Source: an uncultured bacterium (GTDB lineage Bacteria > Verrucomicrobiota > Kiritimatiellia > CAIKKV01). From it: 64,000 nt of DNA. A model generated the notes under the pieces. The model had not been told where the DNA came from. It worked only from the letters and a program-made list of their open reading frames with translations, and did not search any database. Of the stretch, positions 20,734 to 28,929 are shown in pieces (within the stretch, counting starts at the first letter, position 1; each line of letters opens with the position of its first letter). The stretch is from assembly GCA_938038445.1 (NCBI GenBank), contig CALHRZ010000003.1:124001-188000 (forward strand), in the 5' to 3' direction. Both the position numbers and the translations under genes were made by a program.

Positions 20734-21591
20734 TTACCGGAGGTTCAGGATTCGAAGGGCTTCGCGGAAATCGGCCGGGAGTGGGGCTTCCACGTGGGCG
20801 CTTGTTCCCGAGGGGGCCGAACCGATAGGGAACTGCAGAAGGGAGGCGTGCAGGAGGGGGCGGGGGGGGATAAAGTGTGAAGTGGCAACGGTTTCCAACG
20901 TTCCGTACTGACGATCGCCCAGGAGGGGGTGTCCGATCATTGCTAGATGGCGGCGGATTTGGTGGGTGCGACCGGTTTCGATTCGAAGGATAAGGTGGCT
21001 GGCTTCCCGGTGGGCATCGGCGACCCGGTAGCGGGTGATGGCGCGTTGTCCCTCGATCGGAAGGTCGAGGGTTCCGTGCCCTTCGATTTTTCCTCGAACA
21101 ATCGCATGATAGGTTTTGCCGATACGACCGTCTCGGAAATGGGCGACCATGGCATCGAACAGCTCGGGGCGTTCCGCAAAGAGTAGGCAACCGGTTGTAT
21201 CTCGATCCAGGCGATGGACCACCTTCAGGGCGGGCGCGCGCCGTTCTTCCCGCAGACGGTTTTCCACACTTTCCTGACCTACGGAGAGAAGACCTGCCGG
21301 CTTATTGACAACGCCGAGTCCGGCGGATTCCCAGAGGACGGAAAGGGTGGGTGGGGGACGGTTCGGCGGGAGGGAGTTCGGAAGCAAGACGGTGACGGTA
21401 TCGCCGGGGCGGAGCGTATGGCGTGCCATCCAGACCGGGCGGTTATTGACGAAGACGCGGCGTTCGTCGAGTAGACGGCGCGCGCCTCGAACCGAGAGGT
21501 GGAGCTGGCGGACGAGGAAACGGGCCAGTTCCGGCGGTTCAGAGGAGGCGTTTACGATCCATTGGCGGGGGATGGTTGTTTCTTTTTTCAA
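20734..21591 (-). CDS. RluA-family pseudouridine synthase
   Basis: Converts specific uridines in rRNA (or tRNA) to pseudouridine. The 285-residue product has an S4 RNA-binding domain (residues about 20-70, SVRGARRLLDERRVFVNNRPV) and the catalytic domain with HRLDRDTTG, where Asp129 is the catalytic aspartate, GRTHQIRRHLAMIGHPLLGDRQYG, and a normal C-terminal end. The RluD/RluC branch is the closest by eye, but the target cannot be assigned. The frame begins with a TTG preceded by GGAAACC; no in-frame ATG is available upstream of the S4 domain. A perfect TATAAT on the minus strand (21623-21618) is a good -10 for it. Confidence 0.88.
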   Translation of the reverse strand: MKKETTIPRQWIVNASSEPPELARFLVRQLHLSVRGARRLLDERRVFVNNRPVWMARHTLRPGDTVTVLLPNSLPPNRPPPTLSVLWESAGLGVVNKPAGLLSVGQESVENRLREERRAPALKVVHRLDRDTTGCLLFAERPELFDAMVAHFRDGRIGKTYHAIVRGKIEGHGTLDLPIEGQRAITRYRVADAHREASHLILRIETGRTHQIRRHLAMIGHPLLGDRQYGTLETVATSHFIPPRPLLHASLLQFPIGSAPSGTSAHVEAPLPADFREALRILNLR

Positions 21592-21671
21592 GGTTTCCGG
21601 CTTGTGTTTTTTTGATTATTATATAGAATTGCACCTTTTTCCAAAAGTCGGAAAAGGGCGAGTGGTTTGGC
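21592..21671. promoter_or_regulatory. divergent promoter region and leader hairpin between the pseudouridine synthase and long greA
   Basis: The AT-rich core 21611-21630 reads as TATAAT on the minus strand (21623-21618, for the pseudouridine synthase) and contains TATTAT/TATATA on the plus strand for the GreA-type gene. The -35 boxes are weak on both sides. Downstream on the plus strand, 21634-21642 can pair with 21650-21658 (CCTTTTTCC with GGAAAAGGG, one G-U pair, 7-base loop). This hairpin sits just before the ATG at 21672 and overlaps its purine-rich ribosome binding region. Confidence 0.4.
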
Positions 21672-23858
21672 ATGAATGAGACGGCAAGCATGAGCTGGGC
21701 GGACAAACCTACGGCCGAGGTGGAATCCTGGCTGTTGGACGAACTTGAAAAGCAGCCTTCCGACTGGGAGGCAATCCGGCAGGCGCTGAGCCAGGTGGGG
21801 CAGGTTCCTGAACGCCGTGAGGAGGCGCGTGCTTGGACGGAACTCGTGCTTGAACGGCTGAAAAAAAACGAACTTTGCGCCGAGGGGTTGGATTTCATCG
21901 CGCTGTTAGCGGGTTGGGATGAGGCGGAGGATCCCGTTCGGGCCAGAAGTCGGATCCGGGAACTTCTCGCCGATCTTTTCGCTCTAAAAGTGGGGGGGCG
22001 TCTCTATTTGGAAGCGGCGGGCGGAGACGGTGTGGCGCCGGCGGAACTCTTACGTCGGTTGCGGTTATTGCTTGCGCTTCGGGAGGGGCGGTATTGCCTC
22101 CATCGTGGGCTTGGACCGGGCGTGATTCGGCGTGTGGATTCTTTTTATGGAAAGGTAGTGGTCGACTTTGCCGATCGGCCGGGGCATGAGCTTTCCTTTG
22201 CGTTTGCAGCCGAGTCGCTCATACTTCCTCCGGAAGATCATCTTCTGATTCGCTGGTATCAAGATCCGGCGGCGATTCGGGCTCTGGCGGTTGAACGGCC
22301 AGATGAGTTGGTCCGAATGGCTCTTCGGAGCGAGGGAGATATGACCTTGGTGCGTCTTGAGGGGCTTTTGGGGCCGATCGTTGACCCGGAGCCGGGGTGG
22401 AAGGCTTTTTGGACGGCGGCTCGGAAGCGTTTGCAGGAAAGCGGGGATGTGTTATTGCCGTCCCGGAAAAGCGAGCCTCTGCGGCGGGTATCCCGAGTTT
22501 TGAGTGTGGAGGAGCGTGGGATTGAGCGTCTTCGTGCGGAACGGCGACCGGATCGAGTGGTCCAGATCTTCGAGTCGCTTGCGGAGGGTTCCGACCGACC
22601 GGTGGAGCGAGGGGGGGAGTGGGAGCGTGTGGCGCGGACGAAACTTCATGCGGTCTTGACAGCGGCGGAAGCCCATCCCGAATGGGCGGCCCGGGCCTTG
22701 CTGGTAGCGGAGGCGCTGGGGATTATGCTGGACGAGGCGGAGGTTGCCGTCTGGCGGGCCAGGTGGCTCGAGGTGGGCATGCTGACCCGAACGCTCAACG
22801 ATCTACCGGTTCGTCGGCTTGCCGATTTCCTCCGGTTTCTGCATCGGTGGGATTCGGAGTTGATTGGGCGATTGCTGGGGTCGGTTTCGGCGCTTCATAT
22901 TTCCGTTCTGGGAGAGTTGCTGGAGATTTTGATTCGGGAGGGGTGGGAGGGAGAGGTTCGTCGGTTGCTTTCAGCGATGGCCCTGGAGCGACGGGAATCC
23001 ATTCGGCTGTTGGCGTGGATGGCGCGGCATCCTGAGCGCGTGGCGGCGTGGTTGTTGATGCCGCTGGAGGAGCTTCCGTTTCGGATTGTGGAGGCGCTTC
23101 AGTATCCGGCGACGGGGGAAGATTTAAAGGCAGCCAATGCTTTGCGGGCGTGCCTGCAGGACCGGCAATGGCTTCAGAGGGTTTTTGATGGGATGGACGA
23201 TGTGCGGCGAAGCGATTTCGTTCGGTTGGCCCTTCATCCGGACGCGCCGCGTCATTTCGACTCCCAGCTCGTGTTGAGCCGGCTGGTTGCGCTTTATCCC
23301 GAACTTTCCTCCCAGCTTGAAAAGGCAGAGCCGCAGGCGGCGGAACCGGCGGTGACATCCTGGCGCAGCTATCGCCAGCGGCAAGCCCAGTTGGAAAAAC
23401 TGATCCGGGAGGAGATTCCCCGCAATGCGAAGGAGATCGAGCGTGCCCGCAGCTATGGGGACCTTCGGGAGAATCACGAGTACAAAACTGCAAAGGAAAC
23501 TCAGGCCTTACTGATGCGTCGCCAGCAGGAATGGCAGCGTGACCTGCAAATGGTTCGTCCCACCGATTTTACCGGGTTTTCGGCCGAGCGAGCGGGGTTG
23601 GGGACGGAGGTCGAACTGGAGGTGGAGGGCGGTGGGCGGGAAGTTTATCGGATTTTGGGCGAGTGGGATTTCGACCCGGGGCTTTCCGTGATTTCCTGCA
23701 AAAGCGGGTTGGCGCAGGTGTTGCGGGGTCGTGTTGCCGGCGAAATGGTGGACATACCGCGCGAGAACGGATCCCTTGTGCGGGCGCGAGTGGCGGCGGT
23801 TCGGCCTCTTCCCCCGGAAATTCGGGAATGGGCAGCAGCTTTTTTCGATTCACCTTGA
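21672..23858 (+). CDS. greA: long GreA-type transcription factor (large N-terminal extension + GreA/GreB domain)
   Basis: A 728-residue protein whose last ~170 residues are a GreA/GreB factor: a coiled coil (about residues 560-625) with the tip motif GDLRENHEY, in which Asp597 and Glu600 match the metal-chelating tip residues Asp41/Glu44 of GreA, then the C-terminal FKBP-like domain. Such factors enter the RNA polymerase secondary channel and rescue backtracked complexes. The first ~550 residues are alpha-helical and Leu-rich with no obvious catalytic motif; a small SH3-like stretch (GLGPGVIRRVDSFYGKVVVDF) is near residue 150. Chlamydiae and Verrucomicrobia are known for GreA proteins of about this size, so this is lineage architecture rather than an accident. 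A second in-frame ATG is at 21690. Confidence 0.85.
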   Translation: MNETASMSWADKPTAEVESWLLDELEKQPSDWEAIRQALSQVGQVPERREEARAWTELVLERLKKNELCAEGLDFIALLAGWDEAEDPVRARSRIRELLADLFALKVGGRLYLEAAGGDGVAPAELLRRLRLLLALREGRYCLHRGLGPGVIRRVDSFYGKVVVDFADRPGHELSFAFAAESLILPPEDHLLIRWYQDPAAIRALAVERPDELVRMALRSEGDMTLVRLEGLLGPIVDPEPGWKAFWTAARKRLQESGDVLLPSRKSEPLRRVSRVLSVEERGIERLRAERRPDRVVQIFESLAEGSDRPVERGGEWERVARTKLHAVLTAAEAHPEWAARALLVAEALGIMLDEAEVAVWRARWLEVGMLTRTLNDLPVRRLADFLRFLHRWDSELIGRLLGSVSALHISVLGELLEILIREGWEGEVRRLLSAMALERRESIRLLAWMARHPERVAAWLLMPLEELPFRIVEALQYPATGEDLKAANALRACLQDRQWLQRVFDGMDDVRRSDFVRLALHPDAPRHFDSQLVLSRLVALYPELSSQLEKAEPQAAEPAVTSWRSYRQRQAQLEKLIREEIPRNAKEIERARSYGDLRENHEYKTAKETQALLMRRQQEWQRDLQMVRPTDFTGFSAERAGLGTEVELEVEGGGREVYRILGEWDFDPGLSVISCKSGLAQVLRGRVAGEMVDIPRENGSLVRARVAAVRPLPPEIREWAAAFFDSP

Positions 23859-23925
23859 CGACCTATGCAGAAAAATCCTATTATTGACCACTTATGAGGC
23901 AATCCCACATCGGGGACCAGAGATC

Positions 23926-24522
23926 ATGGCAGAGAAGAAAAAAACGACAGTTCGGGGAGCGCAGGACAACGTCAGTCCAAAAGAGCAGGCCGGCCGCAAA
24001 TCAGCCCCCGAGAAGAAAACGGTTGCCGAAAGTAAGCCCAAAGCGGTTTCTTCCTCTGGGCCAAAAGGCAGTATCCGCTCGGTGCTTACGGCCCGCGAGA
24101 TCGATCAGTTCAAAAATCGGCTTTTGGATTTGCGGGCGCGTTTGACGGGTCAAGCGACGGCCTTGACCAGCGAGTCCCTGGCCGTTCCGGACGAAACCCC
24201 TGCCGAAGATCGGACGGATGATTTCGATCGGGAGTTCGCGTTGAGTGTGGCCGGCTCGGTGCACAACGCGCTTTACGAAATTGATGAAGCGCTTCGGCGG
24301 ATCGAAGAAGGCCGTTATGGCATTTGCGAGATCAGCGGAAAACCGATTGAAAAGGAACGGTTGAAGGCGATTCCCTATGCTCGGTACTGCCTGACGGTTC
24401 AAGCGGAACTGGAACGGACGAATCCTAACTTCCGGGCCGGAATGCGAAGTGGGCAGTTCCCAATCGCTCCGGGGGAAGAGAATGAGCTGACGGTTCCGGA
24501 ACGAACGGAAGATCAGGAATAG
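23926..24522 (+). CDS. DksA/TraR-type RNA polymerase regulator with reduced zinc finger
   Basis: A 198-residue protein with a charged, Lys/Ala-rich N-terminal tail (residues 1-50), a helical DksA-like segment (FDREFALSVAGSVHNALYEIDEALRRIEEGRYGIC) and the DksA/TraR finger region CEISGKPIEKERLKAIPYARYC. Of the four classic cysteines only Cys134 and Cys155 remain; the partners are Ser137 and Val158. The fold may therefore not bind zinc, as in known cysteine-poor DksA forms. DksA proteins act in the polymerase secondary channel with ppGpp. The ATG at 23926 follows the greA stop by 67 bases. In-frame sequence upstream overlaps greA and is not DksA-like. Possible functional pairing with the long GreA. 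Confidence 0.8.
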   Translation: MAEKKKTTVRGAQDNVSPKEQAGRKSAPEKKTVAESKPKAVSSSGPKGSIRSVLTAREIDQFKNRLLDLRARLTGQATALTSESLAVPDETPAEDRTDDFDREFALSVAGSVHNALYEIDEALRRIEEGRYGICEISGKPIEKERLKAIPYARYCLTVQAELERTNPNFRAGMRSGQFPIAPGEENELTVPERTEDQE

Positions 24523-24546
24523 ATTAAGGAGGCCTGGTCTATCGCC

Positions 24547-25008
24547 ATGCGTGTATTGGCGTGGGCCATTTGCATTGCTTTTCTGGATCAGGCGACCAAG
24601 TACGCTGTTCGGAATCTGTTTTATGTTGGAGAGTCCTTTCCGGTTATTGCCGGGTTTTTCGAGCTGACCTATGTGAGGAATACGGGGGCCGCTTGGGGGA
24701 TTTTTCGGGGGTTCAACCTGGGTCTGGCCGTTCTGTCCGCTGGTGTTCTGGCGGTGCTGGTTGTTTGGCGGCGTCATTTCTGGGGGGATTCATCTCTTCA
24801 GCGGACCGCCGCAGGGTTGATTGTGGGCGGGATTATGGGAAATTTATATGATCGGCTTCGATTGGGGTATGTGGTGGATTTTCTCCATGTTTACCGGGGG
24901 GGATGGAGTTTTCCGGCCTTTAATATTGCGGATTCCGCGATCTGTGTAGGGGTTTGTCTCTATTTATGGAGCGCCTGGTGGGTGGGAATGCGTACGGAAG
25001 GGACGTGA
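24547..25008 (+). CDS. lspA: lipoprotein signal peptidase II
   Basis: Cleaves prolipoproteins before the lipidated cysteine. The 153-residue membrane protein has four hydrophobic segments and the conserved boxes DQATKYA (14-20), VRNTGAAWG (43-51), GNLYDRLRLGYVVDF (98-112, catalytic Asp111) and FNIADSAI (125-132, catalytic Asp129). At least two predicted lipoproteins in the window (M48 protease at 31348 and the small protein at 62004) would be its substrates. The stop overlaps the miaA GTG. Confidence 0.95.
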   Translation: MRVLAWAICIAFLDQATKYAVRNLFYVGESFPVIAGFFELTYVRNTGAAWGIFRGFNLGLAVLSAGVLAVLVVWRRHFWGDSSLQRTAAGLIVGGIMGNLYDRLRLGYVVDFLHVYRGGWSFPAFNIADSAICVGVCLYLWSAWWVGMRTEGT

Positions 25009-25997
25009 AGCCTCCTTTGGGACATGCCCTTGTTCTGACAGGGCCGACGGCGTCGGGCAAAACGGACGTGGCGCACATTTTGGCGCGGGAGATGGGGGTG
25101 GATATTCTTTCGGCCGATTCGATGGCTGTTTATCGGGGGATGGATATTGGGACGGCGAAGCCGACGCCTGAGCAGCGGAGGGAGGTGCGTTATTGGGGGG
25201 TGGATCTTGTCGAACCGGAAGAGACTTTTTCTCTTGCGCATTATCGGCTGGAGGTCTTGCGCGCGATTGGGGCGGCAGCGGAACGGGGGGAAGGGCTTAT
25301 AGTGGCGGGAGGCACGGGACTTTATCTCAAAGCGTTGATTGCGGGGTTGGATTGCACGCCTGGACCGGACCCCGCGCTTCGGGCCCACTGGGCGGAACGC
25401 ACGGAGAAGGAGGGGCTCGCGCCGTTGTGGGAGGAGATTCGTCTTCGGGCTTCTCGTGCCTGGGCATTGATGAATGAATCGGATCGCCACAATCCCCGGC
25501 GATTAATTCGGGCTCTTGAAAGGGCGCGAGGTGGAGAAAACGGCGGAGCGGCGAGCGGTTATTGGAAAAGATGCAGGGAGAGGGAGCCGGTTTTGGTGGC
25601 GCTCTGGCCGGACGACGAGACGGCTCGGTGGCGGATTGCGCGACGGGTGCGATGGATGTATGAGAACGGACTGATAGAAGAGGCACGCGTATTGCGGGAG
25701 CGAGTGGGAGGGAAAGGTTGTACGGCGTTGCAGGCGATAGGGTATGCCGAGGCGATCGCGGTTTTGGAGGGGCGGTTGAATCTGGCTGAAGCGCAGGCGG
25801 TGACGTACCGCCGGACGTGGAAGTTTTTTCGTCGGCAGCGGACATGGTTCCGTCATCAAGCGAATCTGCGGCCGATTCTGATTCAGAAGGACGAAACGGT
25901 CGAAACTTTGGCCGGCCGTGTTTTGGAAGTGTGGCGCGCGCTTGGGCCTATTCGTTTGCAGGCACCGGTCTCTGCTGAACGAGCGCGACCCGAATAG
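25005..25997 (+). CDS. miaA: tRNA dimethylallyltransferase MiaA
   Basis: Adds the isopentenyl group to A37 of tRNAs reading UNN codons. The 330-residue protein has the P-loop GPTASGKT (residues 13-20), SADSMAVYRGMDIGTAKP (DMAPP/tRNA recognition), the VAGGTGLYLKALI segment and a C-terminal ALQAIGYAEA. The GTG at 25005 overlaps the lspA stop as GTGA with GGAAGG just upstream and begins three residues before the usual conserved start. An ATG 17 codons earlier lies inside lspA and is less likely. The 3' end overlaps the convergent symporter gene by 50 bases. Confidence 0.93.
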   Translation: MKPPLGHALVLTGPTASGKTDVAHILAREMGVDILSADSMAVYRGMDIGTAKPTPEQRREVRYWGVDLVEPEETFSLAHYRLEVLRAIGAAAERGEGLIVAGGTGLYLKALIAGLDCTPGPDPALRAHWAERTEKEGLAPLWEEIRLRASRAWALMNESDRHNPRRLIRALERARGGENGGAASGYWKRCREREPVLVALWPDDETARWRIARRVRWMYENGLIEEARVLRERVGGKGCTALQAIGYAEAIAVLEGRLNLAEAQAVTYRRTWKFFRRQRTWFRHQANLRPILIQKDETVETLAGRVLEVWRALGPIRLQAPVSAERARPE

Positions 25998-28011
25998 CAC
26001 GGTAGAAACAGCCGCTCAGTCCGCCGATCACCAGGAACAGCAGGAGGGCCAGCATTATCCACCCGGCGGGGGTGAGATGCGATGCAGGGGGGTGGAGTTC
26101 GGCGGGGGAGGAAAGAGCGCTTTGAACGCCGACACGGAAAAGGGCAATGCCGGCGGTGCCGCCCAGACTCGTCACGCCGAGCACTCCTGCCCATCGGATT
26201 TTCCAGGAGGGGGACGCGTTGGTTGGATCGAGGCAAAGAACCGATTGCAATGCCGGCAGGGCACCTACAAGGGAGAAAAAGGCTGCCGGAATGAGAAGGG
26301 GAGAAGGAAGCGGGAGGGGGCTGCCGACCGGGAGGGGGCTGGACACCGAGCGCAGGGAAATCGGAATGGCGAGGACGAACCCCATCGTTCCCAGGAGAGA
26401 AAAGGCGAGGGGAAGGCTGCCGGTGTTAGGATTGGGAACCCATTCTTTTTCAGGGGCGTGCTCCGATCGGGCCGACGGCACAGTGTTGAGCGTGAGCGCG
26501 AGAATGGGGGCTGCCATGACGGCCAGCAATCCTACGATGTTCGGCCAAATCCATTGCCCATTGGAGGTCTTCAGGTGACCGTTCTTTTGGCTCAGGTCGT
26601 CCATGAAATTCCATGCCACCAAGGCGGCCAGGATAAGAGGGGCGATGACGCGGATGATCAGATTCCATGTGCGTGGCAGGTGCCAGTCGCTATGCATATT
26701 GGCATGGCGTCGGAGCCGTTCCAGGCGGTAGAGCCAGCCGAGAACGAGGCATTCGAGGAGACCCATGCAGGGGATGCCCCACGTTCCGTTGACGAAGGAG
26801 TCTACGACGCCCAACCAATTCAGCCCTCCGCGGGTGATGAAGAAAAAGCCGAGACCGAACCCAACGAGTGAGAGGCCGGTCAAGGTCCAGACGCGGTTCC
26901 ATCCGGTTTTATCCACGAGGGAGGCCAGGACGGTTTCAGAAATCGAAAAAGCGGAGTCGATGCCGAGGGTGAGAAGGGCGATGAAAAAGACGACGCTGAA
27001 GAAAGCGGGGTACGGCAACTGGGCGAGGGCGTAGGGAAACGCGACGAAAGCGAGGCCGGGGCCGCCTGTAACGACTTGATCGACGGGGATGGGGTGTCCG
27101 GCGGTGCGGGAGACATGGGCCATCCCGCCCAGAGTGGCGAAGACGGCGGTGCCCCCGACGAAGCTGGTGGCCAGATCGGCGAGGGAGATAATGGCGGCGT
27201 TGTTGTTGAGGTCGCTTCTGCGGTGGAGGAAACCCGCATACGTCACCATGACGCCGAATGCAAGGCTGAGGGAGAAAAAGACCTGGCCGAAGGCGACGCG
27301 CCAGGTGGCGGGTTTCAGCAGTTCGATCCAGTTGGGGTTGAGGTAAAAGGCGAGTCCTTCGCGCGCGCCGGGAAGTGTGAGTCCTCGGACTGTGAGGATG
27401 GCCAGCATGATCCAGGGAAGGGGGACTGTCCATTGAACGACCTTCCCGACCGATCCGACACCGCGGAAGATGCAGAGGAACATGGCGATCCATGTGATGG
27501 CGAGCACCAGCGCGAGGTGGCTCTGAACGGGGCCGAGCTGGAAACCTTCCGTGTAACGGAGGTAGTCGTTGAAGAAAAAGGATTTCGCATTTTGGACGCC
27601 TTCGAGTCCTTCCCCGGCCCAGGGGAGAGGGGCGCCGCTGACCAGCGATTTTAGGCTGTGATAGAAGAAGCTGACGCAGTACGCGAGGATGACGGGGTAG
27701 TAGGTGAGAATGAGGAAACCGAGAAGGACGCCCCACCATCCGATAAATTCGAGGCGGGGATGAACTCGGCGGAACGCATCGGGCGCAGCACGTTGAAAGT
27801 GGTGGCCGAGAGAGAATTCGAGGATGAGGAGGGGAATGCCGATCAGAAGGAGAGCGACAAGGTAGGGGATAAGAAAGGCCCCGCCACCATGGGCGTATAG
27901 TTTGTAAGGAAACGCCCAGAGATTGCCCAGCCCAACGGCGGAACCGATGGCGGCGAGAACGAATGCCGATCGACTGCCCCAGCTTTCCCGTTGTTCCTCT
28001 CGAAGGTCCAT
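25948..28011 (-). CDS. SNF-family sodium-dependent symporter with extra C-terminal membrane region
   Basis: A 687-residue neurotransmitter:sodium symporter (LeuT fold). TM1 carries the family signature SAFVLAAIGSAVGLGNLWAFPY with the unwound sodium-binding GxGN, and later segments include the conserved FFSLSLAFGVMVTYAGF and a loop with GTAVFATLGG. It would import an amino acid or similar small solute with Na+. Bacterial members usually end near 450-520 residues. Here about 200 further residues contain several additional hydrophobic helices (e.g. NIVGLLAVMAAPILALTL, IMLALLLFLVIGGLSG). The ATG at 28011 is favoured over 207 open upstream codons because a promoter lies at 28055-28082 and the upstream peptide is not transporter-like. 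The 3' end overlaps miaA. Confidence 0.88.
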   Translation of the reverse strand: MDLREEQRESWGSRSAFVLAAIGSAVGLGNLWAFPYKLYAHGGGAFLIPYLVALLLIGIPLLILEFSLGHHFQRAAPDAFRRVHPRLEFIGWWGVLLGFLILTYYPVILAYCVSFFYHSLKSLVSGAPLPWAGEGLEGVQNAKSFFFNDYLRYTEGFQLGPVQSHLALVLAITWIAMFLCIFRGVGSVGKVVQWTVPLPWIMLAILTVRGLTLPGAREGLAFYLNPNWIELLKPATWRVAFGQVFFSLSLAFGVMVTYAGFLHRRSDLNNNAAIISLADLATSFVGGTAVFATLGGMAHVSRTAGHPIPVDQVVTGGPGLAFVAFPYALAQLPYPAFFSVVFFIALLTLGIDSAFSISETVLASLVDKTGWNRVWTLTGLSLVGFGLGFFFITRGGLNWLGVVDSFVNGTWGIPCMGLLECLVLGWLYRLERLRRHANMHSDWHLPRTWNLIIRVIAPLILAALVAWNFMDDLSQKNGHLKTSNGQWIWPNIVGLLAVMAAPILALTLNTVPSARSEHAPEKEWVPNPNTGSLPLAFSLLGTMGFVLAIPISLRSVSSPLPVGSPLPLPSPLLIPAAFFSLVGALPALQSVLCLDPTNASPSWKIRWAGVLGVTSLGGTAGIALFRVGVQSALSSPAELHPPASHLTPAGWIMLALLLFLVIGGLSGCFYRAIRVALVQQRPVPANE

Positions 28012-28054
28012 CGGGTGAAAAACTCTAGGGAATGAATCGGACGGGAGCAAGCTT

Positions 28055-28082
28055 TTTATAGATTTATTGAATTGGATGTTAA
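28055..28082 (-). promoter_or_regulatory. predicted promoter of the SNF symporter
   Basis: On the minus strand TTAACA (28082-28077) and TATAAA (28060-28055) are 16 bases apart, a near-consensus sigma70-type pair. Transcription would start near 28048, giving a leader of about 37 bases before the ATG at 28011. This position also excludes translation from the longer upstream frame. Confidence 0.5.
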
Positions 28083-28456
28083 GCGAAGAAGGATCGGATG
28101 CGGGAAAATGATTGACTGGGGCATCTGGGAATCGTCTCTTGCCCGCGTTGTTATCAAGCGGGCATTGTGACGGAAAGATCGGGGGTGGGTCGATTTCGTT
28201 AAGATCATTTGGAACGGGGAGGTCCTTTCGTTTGTGCGGTTCTCTGTTGGAGGCCGCATTTCGCGATGTCGCAACCGATCTTCGAGGGGGTTTGGCGAAA
28301 GGATGGTTTCGTGTCGGGATAGGCGGCATTGAGAGGGGTCGGGGGGATCGTCTTTGAGATGATGAGGCGAGGTGCTGCTTCAGTTGTGAACGGCTTGGGG
28401 TTTCTGATTCCGCCTTGGAATCGACGGTGGGAATGATGGAAGAAAACGTTTTGCCG

Positions 28457-28488
28457 TCTATATCACACTTCCAGAAGTGTGATATAGA
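28457..28488. promoter_or_regulatory. 32-base perfect inverted repeat, copy 1 of a shared palindrome
   Basis: Two 15-base arms pair perfectly around a 2-base centre (CA). The inner 24 bases follow the pattern TATCACACTT-N4-AAGTGTGATA. The same pattern with the same 4-base centre length occurs at 56889-56910. No T-run follows on either strand and the flanking genes are divergent, so an operator or structured RNA fits better than a terminator. Confidence 0.65.
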
Positions 28489-28929
28489 TCGCATGTTCTT
28501 TATTGATGGGTGACGATAAGGGAAGGGGAAAGGGAATGAGGAGGAGGGAGGCAAACAAAAGGGACCAAGCGGAGGGTTGAAGATAGTGGGAAATTGTGGC
28601 ATTATGATCGACGGTTCCGACGTGGAATTCATTCATTTCATGCCGCGATTTTTGGACTGCAGGAACCGCTTTTGCGAGTGTCGCAGCCGCCCAATCCCAA
28701 GATGCGTTGCTCTTCAAAAGGAGATTTTTTATTTCCTTGTCTCTTAAGCCTTTCGCCTGCATCGCATTTGGAATTACGAATAGGCGCCTGTCATTCTTGG
28801 TTGCTTTCCCAGTGGACTTTTTTTATCCCGGAGGGGGCAAGCGGAACAAAAAGCTTCGCTCTCAAGAGTGAATACTGTAGATTGCAACGTTATGAGTTCT
28901 TATTTTATGGTAAGGGATGGAGACGAAGC

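Larger units (their letters stand above)
28012..28929. other. long divergent intergenic region (symporter / YetA-like lyase)
   Basis: About 920 bases without a supportable gene. It holds a minus-strand promoter for the symporter close to its start and the long palindrome at 28457-28488, which lies almost midway between the two start codons. Several short open frames exist on both strands but none has recognisable family sequence or a convincing ribosome site. The purine-rich run at 28520-28570 (GGGAAGGGGAAAGGG and similar) has no assigned role. Confidence 0.6.

Noticed and set aside
21592..21671. Strong greA promoter on the plus strand
   Set aside because: The -10-like TATTAT/TATATA has no acceptable -35 at 16-18 bases, so it is described only as part of a divergent region.
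28457..28488. Palindrome as a CRP-type site or terminator
   Set aside because: CRP sites read TGTGA-N6-TCACA; here the half-sites are in the opposite order. There is no T-run and both neighbouring genes point away, so a terminator makes little sense.
28012..28632. 207-codon open upstream extension of the symporter frame
   Set aside because: A near-consensus promoter (28082-28055) starts transcription downstream of it, the peptide is Pro/Ser/Arg-rich and not transporter-like, and the first membrane helix begins directly after the ATG at 28011.
28463..28762. 99-codon minus-strand frame near the palindrome
   Set aside because: No family similarity and no ribosome binding site; it is one of several chance frames in the intergenic region.
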